64,000 bases of DNA from Fibrobacter succinogenes (GTDB taxonomy: Bacteria; Fibrobacterota; Fibrobacteria; Fibrobacterales; Fibrobacteraceae), in contig CACWNW010000001.1 of the NCBI GenBank assembly GCA_902762305.1, positions 248,001 through 312,000 on the forward strand, in the 5' to 3' direction. How positions within the stretch are numbered: the first letter of the stretch is position 1; every line of letters begins with the position of its first letter. This document shows positions 1 to 10,475 of the stretch, in pieces. The position numbers were made by a program, and so were the translations under genes. Below the pieces are notes generated by a model. The model did no database searches. It was not told where the DNA came from and saw only the letters and a program-made list of their open reading frames with translations.

Positions 1-1274
1 TCGGTCTCGTGCGCGGGGAACTTGAAATCTTCGTCGGGGAAGCGCCATTTAAGGCGTTCATTACAAAGGTGCGTAATATAAATGTCGGCATCGCCACCCG
101 GCTTGCACCAACGGCGAACATTCTTGTCCCAAGCCTTATTGTCGTCTTCGTCAAAGAATTCCGGCTGGGATAGGCGCTCTATTTCGGCTTTGTCTTCGTC
201 GGTAAGCGCATCAGGTTCAATCCCCTTTTCGGCGCAATACGATTCCGTAACCTTTTTCTTTTTGTCCTTGATGACGCCCTTGACTTCTCGCTCGCGGATT
301 ACCGGATATTCGGCATCGTATTCCGCCTTCATGATGTTCTTGATGTTCGTGTATTCGTCGGACTCCAAGAATTCCTTCGGGATTTTAAAACGCGGCCAGA
401 AATCGTCGCCAATACCCGTCTTTACGGTAAAGTTGCAGCGATCTGCAATTTTTACCGTATTCTCGATAGCGCCCGGGATATGCCCAAAAAGAGCGCGCAT
501 TTCTTCTTCGGTACGGAAATAGAACTTGTCTGTCGGGAAGCGCGCATCCGTAAAATCGTTCAGAGTACACTTGAGCGAGATGCAGCGGAGCACCTTGTGG
601 GCCATCGCATCTTCGGGCTTGATGTAGTGAACATCGGCCACAGCGACTACCTCGCGCCCCATTTCGCTTGCGAGTTTCACATTAAACTCATTCAAGCGCT
701 TTTGTTGTTGCACCCCGTTATCGCATACAGACAGGTATAGATGGTCCCGGTCAAAAATCTTGTCCAGGGAATCCATGTACTCGCGGGCCAGGGAATCACG
801 ACCCGAAGACACGTTCTGCCCATAACGGCTAAAGAAGTCACCCGCGATGGCAATCAAGCCTTCCTTGTGCTGGTTCACGACATCCAGCGGAACCGAGGGA
901 ATCTCGGCCCAGCGGTCGCTTTCTTCGTAGCGGTAACTGACTATGCGCAAGAGGTTGTAATAGCCTTTCTCGTTTTCCACGAGGAGCGTCAACCTCTCGA
1001 ATGTCGTCGGGTCCTTCTGGCTTGCACTCGGGGAATCAATATAGACATGGCAGCCGTAAATGGTCTTTACCGGCGGGAGCCCCTGCTCCTTGCGGGCCTT
1101 GTTCATATCCTTGCCACGGGTCTGGATTTCCAAGATGCCGAACATGGCTCCGTGGTCCGTAAGGGCGACTGCGGGAGCATTATCGTTAGCGGCGGCAGCG
1201 AGAATACCATCAAGACGCGCGGACGACTTTAAAACAGAAAATTCGGAGTGAACTTGCAGATGAACAAAAGCCAT
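1..1274 (-). CDS. dnaE: DNA polymerase III alpha subunit, N-terminal part (truncated by window edge)
   Basis: Catalytic subunit of the replicative DNA polymerase. About 424 codons are visible, covering the N-terminal PHP domain and the start of the polymerase core; the rest lies left of the window. The start at 1274 gives MAFVHLQVHSEFSVL, the family's first motif, followed by the PHP motif ALTDHG near residue 39. Two PHP metal-ligand positions look altered. The usual HLHVH motif reads HLQVH, and the GCE-type motif reads GCHVYI. The domain is therefore probably structural rather than a metal-dependent exonuclease, as in E. coli where these sites are also lost. A charged Lys/Asp-rich stretch lies at about residues 330-400. 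Identity is secure from the motifs; loss of PHP activity is inference. Confidence 0.93.
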   Translation of the reverse strand, partial: MAFVHLQVHSEFSVLKSSARLDGILAAAANDNAPAVALTDHGAMFGILEIQTRGKDMNKARKEQGLPPVKTIYGCHVYIDSPSASQKDPTTFERLTLLVENEKGYYNLLRIVSYRYEESDRWAEIPSVPLDVVNQHKEGLIAIAGDFFSRYGQNVSSGRDSLAREYMDSLDKIFDRDHLYLSVCDNGVQQQKRLNEFNVKLASEMGREVVAVADVHYIKPEDAMAHKVLRCISLKCTLNDFTDARFPTDKFYFRTEEEMRALFGHIPGAIENTVKIADRCNFTVKTGIGDDFWPRFKIPKEFLESDEYTNIKNIMKAEYDAEYPVIREREVKGVIKDKKKKVTESYCAEKGIEPDALTDEDKAEIERLSQPEFFDEDDNKAWDKNVRRWCKPGGDADIYITHLCNERLKWRFPDEDFKFPAHET

Positions 1275-1375
1275 ATCCGCAATTTAAAAAAAAACAATCA
1301 AGCCGAGAGTCGCAGGCAAGTTTACTTGCCTATGACCGAGGCGCCGAGTTTTGAATCTACGTAGTAGATACAAAA

Positions 1376-1397
1376 GACCCGGCTATTTAGCCGGGTC
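1376..1397. terminator. Perfect hairpin downstream of the duplicated lipoprotein
   Basis: GACCCGGCTA and TAGCCGGGTC pair perfectly around a TT loop (10-bp stem). It lies just 3' of the minus-strand gene ending at 1419 and upstream of dnaE. The T-tract is weak on both strands, so termination is likely but not certain. A smaller hairpin, GGCAAG-TTTA-CTTGCC, lies at about 1316-1331. Confidence 0.6.
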
Positions 1398-1418
1398 CAT
1401 CTGATTCAAAGCGGTAAA

Positions 1419-2315
1419 CTATTCGTCAGTTTCGCCCCGTACCTTAAAGGAATAGAACATATTCTTTCCTTCATAGGTGATGTACAGCCGATAGGTTCCC
1501 GGAGCAATACCCGTGCAATCGGAGACTTTAAATTTCGGGCTAGAGACATCGGTCAAATCAATGCAGCCGTAGTGAACAGAACCAACCGGAAGCGATTCTG
1601 CAACAACCTCGCCACTGCGCGTACGAATGCTATACGTAAGATCCCCGTAGATATCGGCAATAGGCTGCGCTTGATAATCTGGAGCGCAGGATTTTTCGCC
1701 AGAAATGTTCAAGATAACCGCACGGCTATCTTCCGGATCAACAACCGTTGTCATATCCAGGCCTACAGAACATTCGTCCGAATGCTCATCGAGTTCGTCA
1801 ATTTCGCCCCTTACCTTAAAGGCATAAAAAGTCTGCGTTCCTTCGTAAGTGATGTACAGCCGATAGGTTCCCGGAGCAATACCCGTGCAATCGGAGACTT
1901 TAAATTTCGGGCTAGAAGCATTGGTCAAATCAATGCAGCCGTAGTGAACAGAACCAACCGGAAGCAATTCTTCAACAACCTCGCCACTGCGCGTACGAAT
2001 GCTATACGTAAGATCCCCGTAGATATCGGCAATAGGCTGCGCTTCATAATCCGGGGCGCAGGATTTTTCGCCAGAAATGTTCAAGATAACCGCACGGCCA
2101 TCTTCCGGATCAACAACCGTTGTCATATCTAGGCCTACCGAGCATCCGTCCGAGCGCGAATCGAGTTCGTCTCCGACAGCCTCTGCATTTTGGGGATGTT
2201 CCAGCGGGGATTCGCCCGTCAAATCGCTCGACAGTGGATCCGAAGATTTATCAGAGCCGCAGCCCGCAAAAATTGCACTAAGTGCAACAAGAGAAAACAA
2301 AGTTTTCTTCATCAT
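1419..2315 (-). CDS. Lipoprotein made of two near-identical tandem domains
   Basis: A 298-residue predicted lipoprotein. The signal peptide starts MMKKTLFSLVALSAIF and is followed by a lipobox ending in AGC, so it should be exported and lipidated. After a Ser/Asp-rich linker (about residues 20-55) come two domains of about 124 residues. Each begins near CSVGLDMTTVV, contains four conserved Cys (CSVG, SCAPDY, YGCIDL, SDCTGI) and ends in a GTYRLYITYEG-type strand pattern. This suggests two disulfide-stabilised beta-sandwich domains. The copies are nearly identical at DNA level (372-bp period). A strong AGGAGGG site lies 7 bases before the start at 2315; the codon at 2312 is also possible. No known family was recognised. 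A surface or periplasmic binding role is a guess from architecture. Confidence 0.8.
   Translation of the reverse strand: MMKKTLFSLVALSAIFAGCGSDKSSDPLSSDLTGESPLEHPQNAEAVGDELDSRSDGCSVGLDMTTVVDPEDGRAVILNISGEKSCAPDYEAQPIADIYGDLTYSIRTRSGEVVEELLPVGSVHYGCIDLTNASSPKFKVSDCTGIAPGTYRLYITYEGTQTFYAFKVRGEIDELDEHSDECSVGLDMTTVVDPEDSRAVILNISGEKSCAPDYQAQPIADIYGDLTYSIRTRSGEVVAESLPVGSVHYGCIDLTDVSSPKFKVSDCTGIAPGTYRLYITYEGKNMFYSFKVRGETDE
1422..2155. repeat. 372-bp tandem duplication inside the lipoprotein gene
   Basis: Copy 1 spans 1422-1793 and copy 2 spans 1794 to about 2155. They share long runs without any mismatch. The unit is exactly 124 codons, so the reading frame is kept. The high DNA identity points to a recent internal duplication or ongoing gene conversion. 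Confidence 0.9.
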
Positions 2316-2404
2316 AATGTTACCCTCCTGACTTTGTGTTTATTAATATAAACAAAAATAAACAATCGAGACCATATTTTTTTACTACAAAGCGCAGTTT
2401 TTAA

Positions 2405-3525
<1,121 letters not shown>

Positions 3526-3526
<1 letters not shown>

Positions 3527-4416
3527 TGAAGGTCGTCATCGTCGGCGCTGCCGGATTCGTAGGCAAGTACCTTGTCCGCGAGCTTGAGGCCGCAGGGCAT
3601 TCCACCATAAAGGCGGACCTGCCCGAAGTGAACCTGCAGAACGCAGGCCAGGTGGAAGCACTTATCGAAGGCGCCAAGCCCGATGCCGTGGTGAACCTTG
3701 CCGCCATCAGTTCGGTGGGTGCCTCCTGGAAATGCCCCGCCGATACCATCAGCGTGAACGTGAACGGCACGCTCAACCTGCTGGAAGCCGTCCGCAAGCA
3801 CGCCCCGCAAGCAAAGACGCTTCTAATCGGGAGTGCCGAGGAATATGCCGTTCCCGAAGGGAACAAGGCGCTCAAGGAAACGGACCCGCTGGAAGCGAGC
3901 AACCCCTACGGAATCTCGAAGATTGCGCAGGAAAACTTCGCGCAGCTCTACCGCAAGAAATACGGGATGAAGATTGTGTGCACGCGCTCGTTCAACCATA
4001 CGGGCGTCGGGCAGACGACCACATTCGCGCTTCCGAGCTTCGTGAAGCAGGCCGCCGAAATCGACAAGTCGGGCAAGCCCGGCAAGATTTTCGTCGGGAA
4101 CCTGAGCGCCTGTCGCGATTTCTCTGACGTAGAAGACGTCGTGCACGTCTACCGCATGCTGCTCGAAAACGAGAACGAATTCGACACCTACAACGTGGGT
4201 TCGGGTATCGCGCACAGAATCGAAGACCTGCTGAAAGACGTGATTCTAAAATTCACGCCTGTGGATATCGATATCGTCGTGGATCCCGATAAAGTTCGCC
4301 CGGTAGAAACTCCATACCTCTGCGCCGATAACACCCGCGTGAAAAAGTACTGGAACGGAACCGACATCCGCGTAACGCTCAAGAAAATGTTCGACCACTT
4401 CAGGGCCGAAGCGTAA
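3526..4416 (+). CDS. rmd: GDP-4-dehydro-6-deoxy-D-mannose reductase-like NAD(P)-dependent epimerase
   Basis: A 296-residue extended SDR protein with GAAGFVGKYLVREL at the N-terminus and the YGISK catalytic Tyr/Lys motif near residue 129. The RSFNHTGVGQ stretch is typical of RMD/Tld reductases acting on the GMD product, and GSAEEYA corresponds to the active-site Ser region. It starts on the last base of gmd, so the two form one transcription unit. Together they would make GDP-D-rhamnose or a stereoisomer such as GDP-6-deoxy-D-talose for surface glycans. Sequence alone does not settle which C4 epimer is produced. The nearby glycosyltransferase at 4424-5401 is a plausible user of such a donor. 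Confidence 0.82.
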
Positions 4417-4423
4417 CCGACAA

Positions 4424-5401
4424 TCAGGCCCGCGTTATCGGGTACATTTCGAGAATGGCGCGCACTTTCGCACCGACATTCCCGAACTGTTTGCGGTATC
4501 TCGTGCGGGTACACAGTTCCCGCGGGAGCATTGCGAAAGCCTGCAGCCAGGCCTTCAGAAGCGCACCGCAAATGGCGACCTTCGAGAGTTTTTTCCCGTC
4601 ACCGGACTGCCCTGGCACACCGCCCTTCGCCATATTCAAGTAACGCACGAACCCGCGAAACGGCAGCTTCACGATATCCGCAAAAGGCAGCAGGCGTACC
4701 GCAGAACGCAGGCGGTTCCTTTCGGAATAGAACAGCTTGCGCGGGGAATAGCGCACCGTCGTCATCGAGCGCTCATGATAGACCTTTGCATCGGGGCAGA
4801 ATACCGTCTTGAATCCGGCGAGGTTGTGGCGGAAATACCATTCCGTCTCTTCGAAGAACAAGAAGAAACTCGCATCCATCCGGCCCGCAGCCTCGGCAGC
4901 CACCCTGCGGAAACTCATCACCGCGCCATAACAGCCGAAAACTTCCTTCTCTCGCACATCGGCATCGGCGATATTCAGCCCGCTCGCCTCGTTTTTCGCG
5001 AACAGGTCCGCACCGAACTGCACACCGACCGCATTTACCACCCCGCTCTTTTCCATCACGAGGCTTGCAACCGAGCCCGCTTCCGGGTGGCGTTCAAAAC
5101 ACGCAAGCAGGTTCTTCGCCCAAGCCGGGTCGAATTCCAAGTCCATATTGCAAAGCACCTGAATATCGGAATCCATATTGTCCAAGAGCCCGTTGCATGC
5201 GCCCGCATAGCCTAGATTCTTATCACTCTCAATAATCGTGCAATCAAGCCCCTGTTCTCTCAAGAGCAGGATTGACTTATCGGCAGAGGCGTTGTCAAAA
5301 ACGAAAACGCGCACAGGTTCTGTTTGCGCCAACAGACTCCTGACGCAGGCGATCAGTTCATCACCGCCATTATAGTTGATTATACCGACATCAATGCTCA
5401 T
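4424..5401 (-). CDS. Family 2 glycosyltransferase (rhamnosyltransferase-like)
   Basis: A 325-residue GT-A glycosyltransferase. The N-terminus reads MSIDVGIINYNGGDELIACV, typical of GT2 rhamnosyltransferases of the WbbL group. Nucleotide-binding parts include VFDNASAD (about residue 37) and NLGYAGACN. The metal-binding DXD-like site appears as NMDLEF. FFLFFEETEWYFR carries the ED/EE acceptor-region motif. No membrane anchor is evident; a basic C-terminal third may bind the membrane surface. ATG at 5401 is preferred to TTG at 5410. It converges on rmd, with only 7 bases between the two stop codons. A deoxyhexose donor made by gmd/rmd is inferred from context. Confidence 0.85.
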   Translation of the reverse strand: MSIDVGIINYNGGDELIACVRSLLAQTEPVRVFVFDNASADKSILLLREQGLDCTIIESDKNLGYAGACNGLLDNMDSDIQVLCNMDLEFDPAWAKNLLACFERHPEAGSVASLVMEKSGVVNAVGVQFGADLFAKNEASGLNIADADVREKEVFGCYGAVMSFRRVAAEAAGRMDASFFLFFEETEWYFRHNLAGFKTVFCPDAKVYHERSMTTVRYSPRKLFYSERNRLRSAVRLLPFADIVKLPFRGFVRYLNMAKGGVPGQSGDGKKLSKVAICGALLKAWLQAFAMLPRELCTRTRYRKQFGNVGAKVRAILEMYPITRA

Positions 5402-5410
5402 AATTACCAA

Positions 5411-5436
5411 AAAAGAAAGGGACCCGAAGGTCCCTT
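5411..5436 (-). terminator. Rho-independent terminator of the LamG lipoprotein gene
   Basis: On the minus strand AAGGGACC and GGTCCCTT pair around a TTCG tetraloop, followed by TCTTTTTT. It sits between the stop at 5465 and the glycosyltransferase start at 5401, so the two genes are separate transcripts unless there is read-through. Confidence 0.9.
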
Positions 5437-5464
5437 AAATATAGATTAAACACCTAACAAAGTA

Positions 5465-7414
5465 TTACAGCCCGTAGTAGCGGATGTAGTCGATTTCGCC
5501 CACAAAGAAGCGATCGTGCTTGGCCTGCATCATGGCATCGTAACCGATACCGATGTCGTAACTGAGCTGCGAGACGTCACCCTTCGTAGGAACATTGACA
5601 GTCAATTCTCCGTTCTGGTACACCTTGATAGCATCGGCGGCGCGTTCCACTCGGATTTCGGTCCATTCATCGAGAGACAGCATAGCACCTTCATAGACAT
5701 TCCAAATTGTGCCATCGGTATCTTCATCGCGGAAATGCACCGTCAGCACACCATAGTCAAGGCGGACAATCCAGCCATCGCCATAACGTCCAGGAGGCTC
5801 GGCAACAATGATATTCTGCATTTCGCTGAACTTGGTCGGCTTCACTCGGGTTTCAATCGCAAAGGTATTGCGCTGGAACACCTTCGAGAGGTATGCCTGC
5901 AAGCCAGACTTGCCATCAAGGATAACTGTCGAATCGACAATGTGCGGGTTGCCCTCCAGGTCATGCGTGGAGTTGTTCGCCATGCGGTCGAGACCCACGA
6001 ATGACGGTTCGTTGAATTCCCAAGCGACAAGCGGCTTCTTTTCCTTCGCCGACAAAGTGCCGGCGGAGAAGCCATTAAATGCGCCAAAGCGGACATAGTC
6101 CATTTCGCCAACAAAGTAGCGATCGTGGAAAGCCTGCTGCATGCCATCGTAACCGATGCTCCAGTCATAGCGCATCTGGGTCAGGTCGCCCGAATAGGCG
6201 GCGGCAACGGTAAGTTCACCATTCTGGAACAACCTAACGCTGTCAGCGCTGCGTTCCACACGGATTTCGCACCATTCGTCAAGAGTCATTCTCTTGCCCG
6301 GGAAGACATTCCAATCATCTCCATCTGCACCGGCATCACGCAGATGAACAGTCAGCACGCCCTCGTCAATACGGAGCATCCAGCCATCCACACCGCGTCC
6401 AGGAGGCTCAGCCACGAGGATGTTCTGCATGGTGCCGAAACGGGTCGGCTTCACACGGGCTTCGACAACAAACTCATTAATATTGAGGTCGTTAGCCAAG
6501 GCAACCTCGAATCCGGATCTTCCGTCAAAAGTCGCAATGCCGCCAACAGAAGACACCGAACCTTCACCGATGGTCGCATCGTGTCCATTGCCAGTCACAT
6601 CAAGACCCACATTCGCGGAATCATTGAAGTTCCATTCAGCAATCCAATTCGTCGCAACGACGGCAGAATCGTTTACATCAACGGAATCACCAAAGGGTTC
6701 AACCGGTTCTTCAATGGGTACTTCGACCTCGAGCGAATCAATAGGCGTATCGATGATTTCTTCGATAGTTTCCACGCCGACCTGTTCAACATGGCCGTTG
6801 TGGCAATGGCACTTGCCCGGATCCTTCTTATCGAAACCAAACGTAATCTTGCCTTCAATCTTGAAAGCAGCGGTCGTTTCGTTGCGGAAGGCTCCCTCAA
6901 TCTTGCCGTTCACGAATACGACCACCACCTTGCCAGCACGCTCGACACGAACGTTGCTGAGTTCATTCTTTTCAACGATCTTTCCGGTCGTGAACTTCTG
7001 CCATTCGGCATCGGCACTTTCGCGCCAGGAATAGACCACGGCTCCGTTTTCAACCTGGACCATCCAGGCAAAGCCGCTTCCATCGACACCTGCAGAGGCT
7101 ATCGTATAGATCGAATCATCTTCGACCGCCACATCTGCATCGACCGCAAAATTTTCGTTCTGGAGTGTAGAATCGATTTCGACAGAGGCACTGTCGTTTT
7201 CCGTAGATTCAAACTGCCTGGATTCAACAACGGAATGCCTAAACATAGCCAAGTGGGCTTTCGCATCCGATGCACTTACACGAGCAACCTCGCCGGATTT
7301 AACCGGAGCCTCGTAATTTCCCATCTCTACGGATGTTGTCGATTCGGACGAACATCCAAACAATCCTGCAATAACAATAGATGCTACAGCAGGAAGTGCA
7401 AATAATTTTTTCAT
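5465..7414 (-). CDS. LamG/concanavalin-A-like multidomain lipoprotein
   Basis: A 649-residue predicted lipoprotein. The signal peptide MKKLFALPAVASIVIAGLF is followed by lipobox FGC. A degenerate lectin-like domain lies at about residues 80-200 and ends near a KCHCHNGH cysteine/histidine cluster. A Pro/Glu/Asp-rich linker comes next. Two clear LamG/laminin-type jellyroll repeats follow at about 255-450 and 460-649. Each has a start like WEFN/WNFND, a centre VKPT+F..MQNI+VAEPPGR and an end like HDR+FVGE+DY+R. Such domains usually bind or cleave carbohydrates, but no catalytic signature was seen. Start 7414 is chosen because AAAGGAGG lies 5 bases upstream and a signal peptide follows. Binding of plant polysaccharide at the cell surface is a reasonable inference for Fibrobacter. 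Confidence 0.82.
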   Translation of the reverse strand: MKKLFALPAVASIVIAGLFGCSSESTTSVEMGNYEAPVKSGEVARVSASDAKAHLAMFRHSVVESRQFESTENDSASVEIDSTLQNENFAVDADVAVEDDSIYTIASAGVDGSGFAWMVQVENGAVVYSWRESADAEWQKFTTGKIVEKNELSNVRVERAGKVVVVFVNGKIEGAFRNETTAAFKIEGKITFGFDKKDPGKCHCHNGHVEQVGVETIEEIIDTPIDSLEVEVPIEEPVEPFGDSVDVNDSAVVATNWIAEWNFNDSANVGLDVTGNGHDATIGEGSVSSVGGIATFDGRSGFEVALANDLNINEFVVEARVKPTRFGTMQNILVAEPPGRGVDGWMLRIDEGVLTVHLRDAGADGDDWNVFPGKRMTLDEWCEIRVERSADSVRLFQNGELTVAAAYSGDLTQMRYDWSIGYDGMQQAFHDRYFVGEMDYVRFGAFNGFSAGTLSAKEKKPLVAWEFNEPSFVGLDRMANNSTHDLEGNPHIVDSTVILDGKSGLQAYLSKVFQRNTFAIETRVKPTKFSEMQNIIVAEPPGRYGDGWIVRLDYGVLTVHFRDEDTDGTIWNVYEGAMLSLDEWTEIRVERAADAIKVYQNGELTVNVPTKGDVSQLSYDIGIGYDAMMQAKHDRFFVGEIDYIRYYGL

Positions 7415-7477
7415 TATTTCCTCCTTTACCGATAAGGTAAACATCTGTTAGAGAATATAATATTTTATATTAGGACT

Positions 7478-8431
7478 ATGCAACCCCAAAAACAGAAAAA
7501 AAAGACTAAATGGCTTTTTTCGGTGATTAAAATCATCGTAACTGGAGGGGGTATTGCCTACATCCTGAAAAAAATACCCTTTTTCGATGCCATCTCCAAC
7601 TGGAACGAGTCAACCCTCCCCTGGTTGCTCCTTATTTTATTCCTAACCGTAATCCTGATGGCCATCCAGGCCAACCGCTGGCGGGGTCTACTGTTAGACG
7701 AGGGCAAAAAGGTCAAATTTCGCACATTTTACGCCTATATCGCCCTCGGCTACTTCTTCAACAACCTGCTCCCTAGCGGATTCGGGGGCGACGCAGTCAA
7801 GACCATAGCCTTCGGACGTAAATTCGGGAACACCGCCAACTCCGTCGCCGCCATCGCCATATCGCGTGTCATGGGACTTCTGGCCATGTTCCTCAGTTTC
7901 TTCGTCGCCCTTCCCTTCGTGGCAACGCAATACCAGATTCCCAAACCCTATACAATCACAGTAAGCGTAGTCGCGATTATCGCCATTGCCATCATATTCG
8001 GGGGCATGTTCTCGGACAAAATAAAGATTCCCGAAAAAATAACGAACAAAGTACCCTTCTTGCTCAAATTGCAGCAGGCTTTCGCTATTTACAGGAAACA
8101 CCCCAAGGCATTTCTCCTGTCGGGACTAGACTCCATCTGGCTACAGATTGTCACCATCATTATTCATTATGCCTACTTCAGGGCCGTGGGAGTCGACATA
8201 AATATAGCCGTCATCACGGTTTTCACCACCATCATGGTCACCTTCACCATGCTCCCGATATCCATAAATGGAATCGGCATCCGCGAAAACGTGCAGGTAA
8301 GCCTGTATTCGGGGCTTCTCGGGGTCCCTCCCGACATTGTTCTTGCATCGACATTGCTCAGTTACCTGCCCCTGCTCTTCCAGGCTATGCAGGGAGCCGT
8401 CGTCTTTGTGGCCCTCGGCAAGCGGAAATAG
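7478..8431 (+). CDS. Integral membrane protein of the lysylphosphatidylglycerol synthase TM / flippase-like (UPF0104) family
   Basis: A 317-residue polytopic membrane protein with about seven to eight hydrophobic segments. Family signatures include IQANRWRGLL (about residue 65), LGYFFNNLLPSGFGGDAVKT and the C-terminal LPISINGIGIRENVQVSLYSGLLG. The family covers the flippase half of MprF and AglD-like proteins, which move lipid-linked compounds across membranes. No synthase domain is fused. It is divergent from the LamG lipoprotein gene, with a 63-base promoter region between them. The substrate is unknown. Confidence 0.8.
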   Translation: MQPQKQKKKTKWLFSVIKIIVTGGGIAYILKKIPFFDAISNWNESTLPWLLLILFLTVILMAIQANRWRGLLLDEGKKVKFRTFYAYIALGYFFNNLLPSGFGGDAVKTIAFGRKFGNTANSVAAIAISRVMGLLAMFLSFFVALPFVATQYQIPKPYTITVSVVAIIAIAIIFGGMFSDKIKIPEKITNKVPFLLKLQQAFAIYRKHPKAFLLSGLDSIWLQIVTIIIHYAYFRAVGVDINIAVITVFTTIMVTFTMLPISINGIGIRENVQVSLYSGLLGVPPDIVLASTLLSYLPLLFQAMQGAVVFVALGKRK

Positions 8432-8558
8432 GCTTTTTCGCCCATTTTCCGCATTTCATGTCTAGAAAATTGACGGAACGCACATATTTCCGATAAAAAA
8501 CACCTTTTCCACCTTTTTTTTCTTATTTTTATTTTACAAACAAAAAAAGAAGGGTCCT

Positions 8559-10460
8559 ATGAAAATACTCTCTAAAGCCTCCATTTTCACGTTCTGCACC
8601 CTGGCATACTTGACAGGATGTTCCACCGATGACGGGGAATCGGTATTCAGATCAGGCGACGAAGCCGACATCGACAAGCCCATAGAAACCCAAGTGGATG
8701 TCGCCTCCGGCTGCGAAGAGATTACCGACGAAGCCGACAAGGCAACCATCGAAGAAATTAAGACAAAACTTACGGATGTATACTCCACCTTGGGCAAAGG
8801 CGACCTGAACAAGGCCCAGCAATTGAGTTCCGACACCAAGGCCTCCATCCAGACCATCCTCAAAAAATATCCCAAAAGCTGCGAAGCTCAGCTTTCCTAC
8901 GTCGCAGCAATCATTTCGGATATCGTCAACAACAAGAAAATAAACAATTTCCTTGACACGCTGGCCGCACGCAACGGCAAGGCCAAGGCAGACCTATTCA
9001 CGGACGACGTCGGCGAAGCAGCCAAACTTTCATTCAACTACACCATCAATTCGTCCGACGAAATCCGTGGCATCCTGGTGAGCGATGTGCAATCCGCCAT
9101 CAGCAGCGCCATCCCGTCCCTGGATTCCGCCATCAGCTACATGACCAACATCGCAAACGACGATGAATTCACATGTACATTCCCCATCGACAAACGCGAC
9201 GTCGAACTAGACCGCGGTGATTTCGCCCCGGTCCTTGCAGCCATGTACGTAGCAAAGGCATCCCTTACCGCGCTCGTCAGCATAAACCTCGATATCGACG
9301 AAAACGGGAAATACGACTGGGTCGATTCCCTGATGGAACTCGGACCCAAAGTCAACTACTATGACAACCATGGTTTCGAGCACCTGTTCAAGCTCATCGG
9401 GAAAGACAGCAAATTTACAAGCATCCATGATTCCTGGAAAAAGCAATACAAGAACATCCCGAACCTGCTGGACAGTGCCATTACCTACGTGCAGTTCGGC
9501 TTGCAGTACGGCCTGGAAGAAGCGAAAAACGGGCTCGAGACACAGGAAAACGACCTGTACGTCGTGGGTGACGACGAAGAAGCCGACCTGAGCACCAGCG
9601 ACGCCCAGAAGATTATCGACTCCCTGACAACCATCAGGAAGCAGCTCCGCGAAGGGTTCGAAATCCCGTACGCCGAAGGCAAGACCCTCAAGGTCAATGT
9701 TTCCAAGCTGTTCGAAAATACCGACGGTATCCAGAAGTTCCTGCCGTACCATGTTGTCAACGACAGGTCCGAATGGGTGAACCCGGATGGCGGATTCTAC
9801 TGGTCCGAAGCCATAGAAAGACAAGCTTATGCCCAGAGATACATGCAGGGGTATGTGGCCCAGGAATACTACAAGTTCAATCCCAGCATAAAGTCCAACG
9901 AAATTTACGGATGGGAAGATGACGATACGAGCGGAACAATCCACATGGACATTTACAGGCCCGATCGCATCCATGCCGAAATCGGCTACTTTGCAGACGG
10001 CTGCAAAATCAAGTTCATCGTCAGGGAATACGAAGTGGGCGGTTCCATGAACATGACCGTCGGTGGCGACGAGCCGACAACGAAAACCGAATGGAAGGTT
10101 CCCGACGTGACGCTCCCCGCAGGAATGTGCAAGGAAGACAAGGGCACCACCAAGTACGCCGTAGCCTTCCGCGAAAACGAGGTTCCCAACTACGGATACT
10201 TCACCGACAAGAGTGGCAAAAAGACCATAACCATCCAGGAGCTTATCAACGGGAAAATGGTCGGTTCCGAAGTCGAATCTTACAAGTACGAAGACCTCCG
10301 CAAGCTCATCATCTTCCCGGATATTACCTTCGGTGGCGTATTCCCCGGCATGACCGAGGATATCTTCTGGGACGAAATCCTGCCCGCAGTCTTCGAAGAC
10401 GATGACGAAGATGACTGGGATGATGAAGATTGGGATGAAGACTGGGACGACGAATACTAA
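8559..10460 (+). CDS. Large lipoprotein with a very acidic C-terminus
   Basis: A 633-residue predicted lipoprotein with signal peptide MKILSKASIFTFCTLAYL and lipobox TGC. The body is mostly soluble and looks alpha-helical in its first half. It includes an imperfect TPR-like stretch (about residues 70-130) similar to the TRAP-T/TatT-type lipoproteins common in Fibrobacter. The last 20 or so residues are almost only Asp, Glu and Trp (repeating DDWDDED). Upstream DNA has an A-rich leader and an AAGAAGGGTCC ribosome site. It is followed after 15 bases by the GTG-started barrel-like gene at 10476, so the two are probably one operon. No enzyme motif was recognised. Confidence 0.75.
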   Translation: MKILSKASIFTFCTLAYLTGCSTDDGESVFRSGDEADIDKPIETQVDVASGCEEITDEADKATIEEIKTKLTDVYSTLGKGDLNKAQQLSSDTKASIQTILKKYPKSCEAQLSYVAAIISDIVNNKKINNFLDTLAARNGKAKADLFTDDVGEAAKLSFNYTINSSDEIRGILVSDVQSAISSAIPSLDSAISYMTNIANDDEFTCTFPIDKRDVELDRGDFAPVLAAMYVAKASLTALVSINLDIDENGKYDWVDSLMELGPKVNYYDNHGFEHLFKLIGKDSKFTSIHDSWKKQYKNIPNLLDSAITYVQFGLQYGLEEAKNGLETQENDLYVVGDDEEADLSTSDAQKIIDSLTTIRKQLREGFEIPYAEGKTLKVNVSKLFENTDGIQKFLPYHVVNDRSEWVNPDGGFYWSEAIERQAYAQRYMQGYVAQEYYKFNPSIKSNEIYGWEDDDTSGTIHMDIYRPDRIHAEIGYFADGCKIKFIVREYEVGGSMNMTVGGDEPTTKTEWKVPDVTLPAGMCKEDKGTTKYAVAFRENEVPNYGYFTDKSGKKTITIQELINGKMVGSEVESYKYEDLRKLIIFPDITFGGVFPGMTEDIFWDEILPAVFEDDDEDDWDDEDWDEDWDDEY

Positions 10461-10475
10461 TATTAATAACATAAC

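Noticed and set aside
6125-7405. 426-residue plus-strand ORF over the LamG lipoprotein
   Set aside because: Antisense shadow. The minus gene has a signal peptide, lipobox and strong ribosome site.
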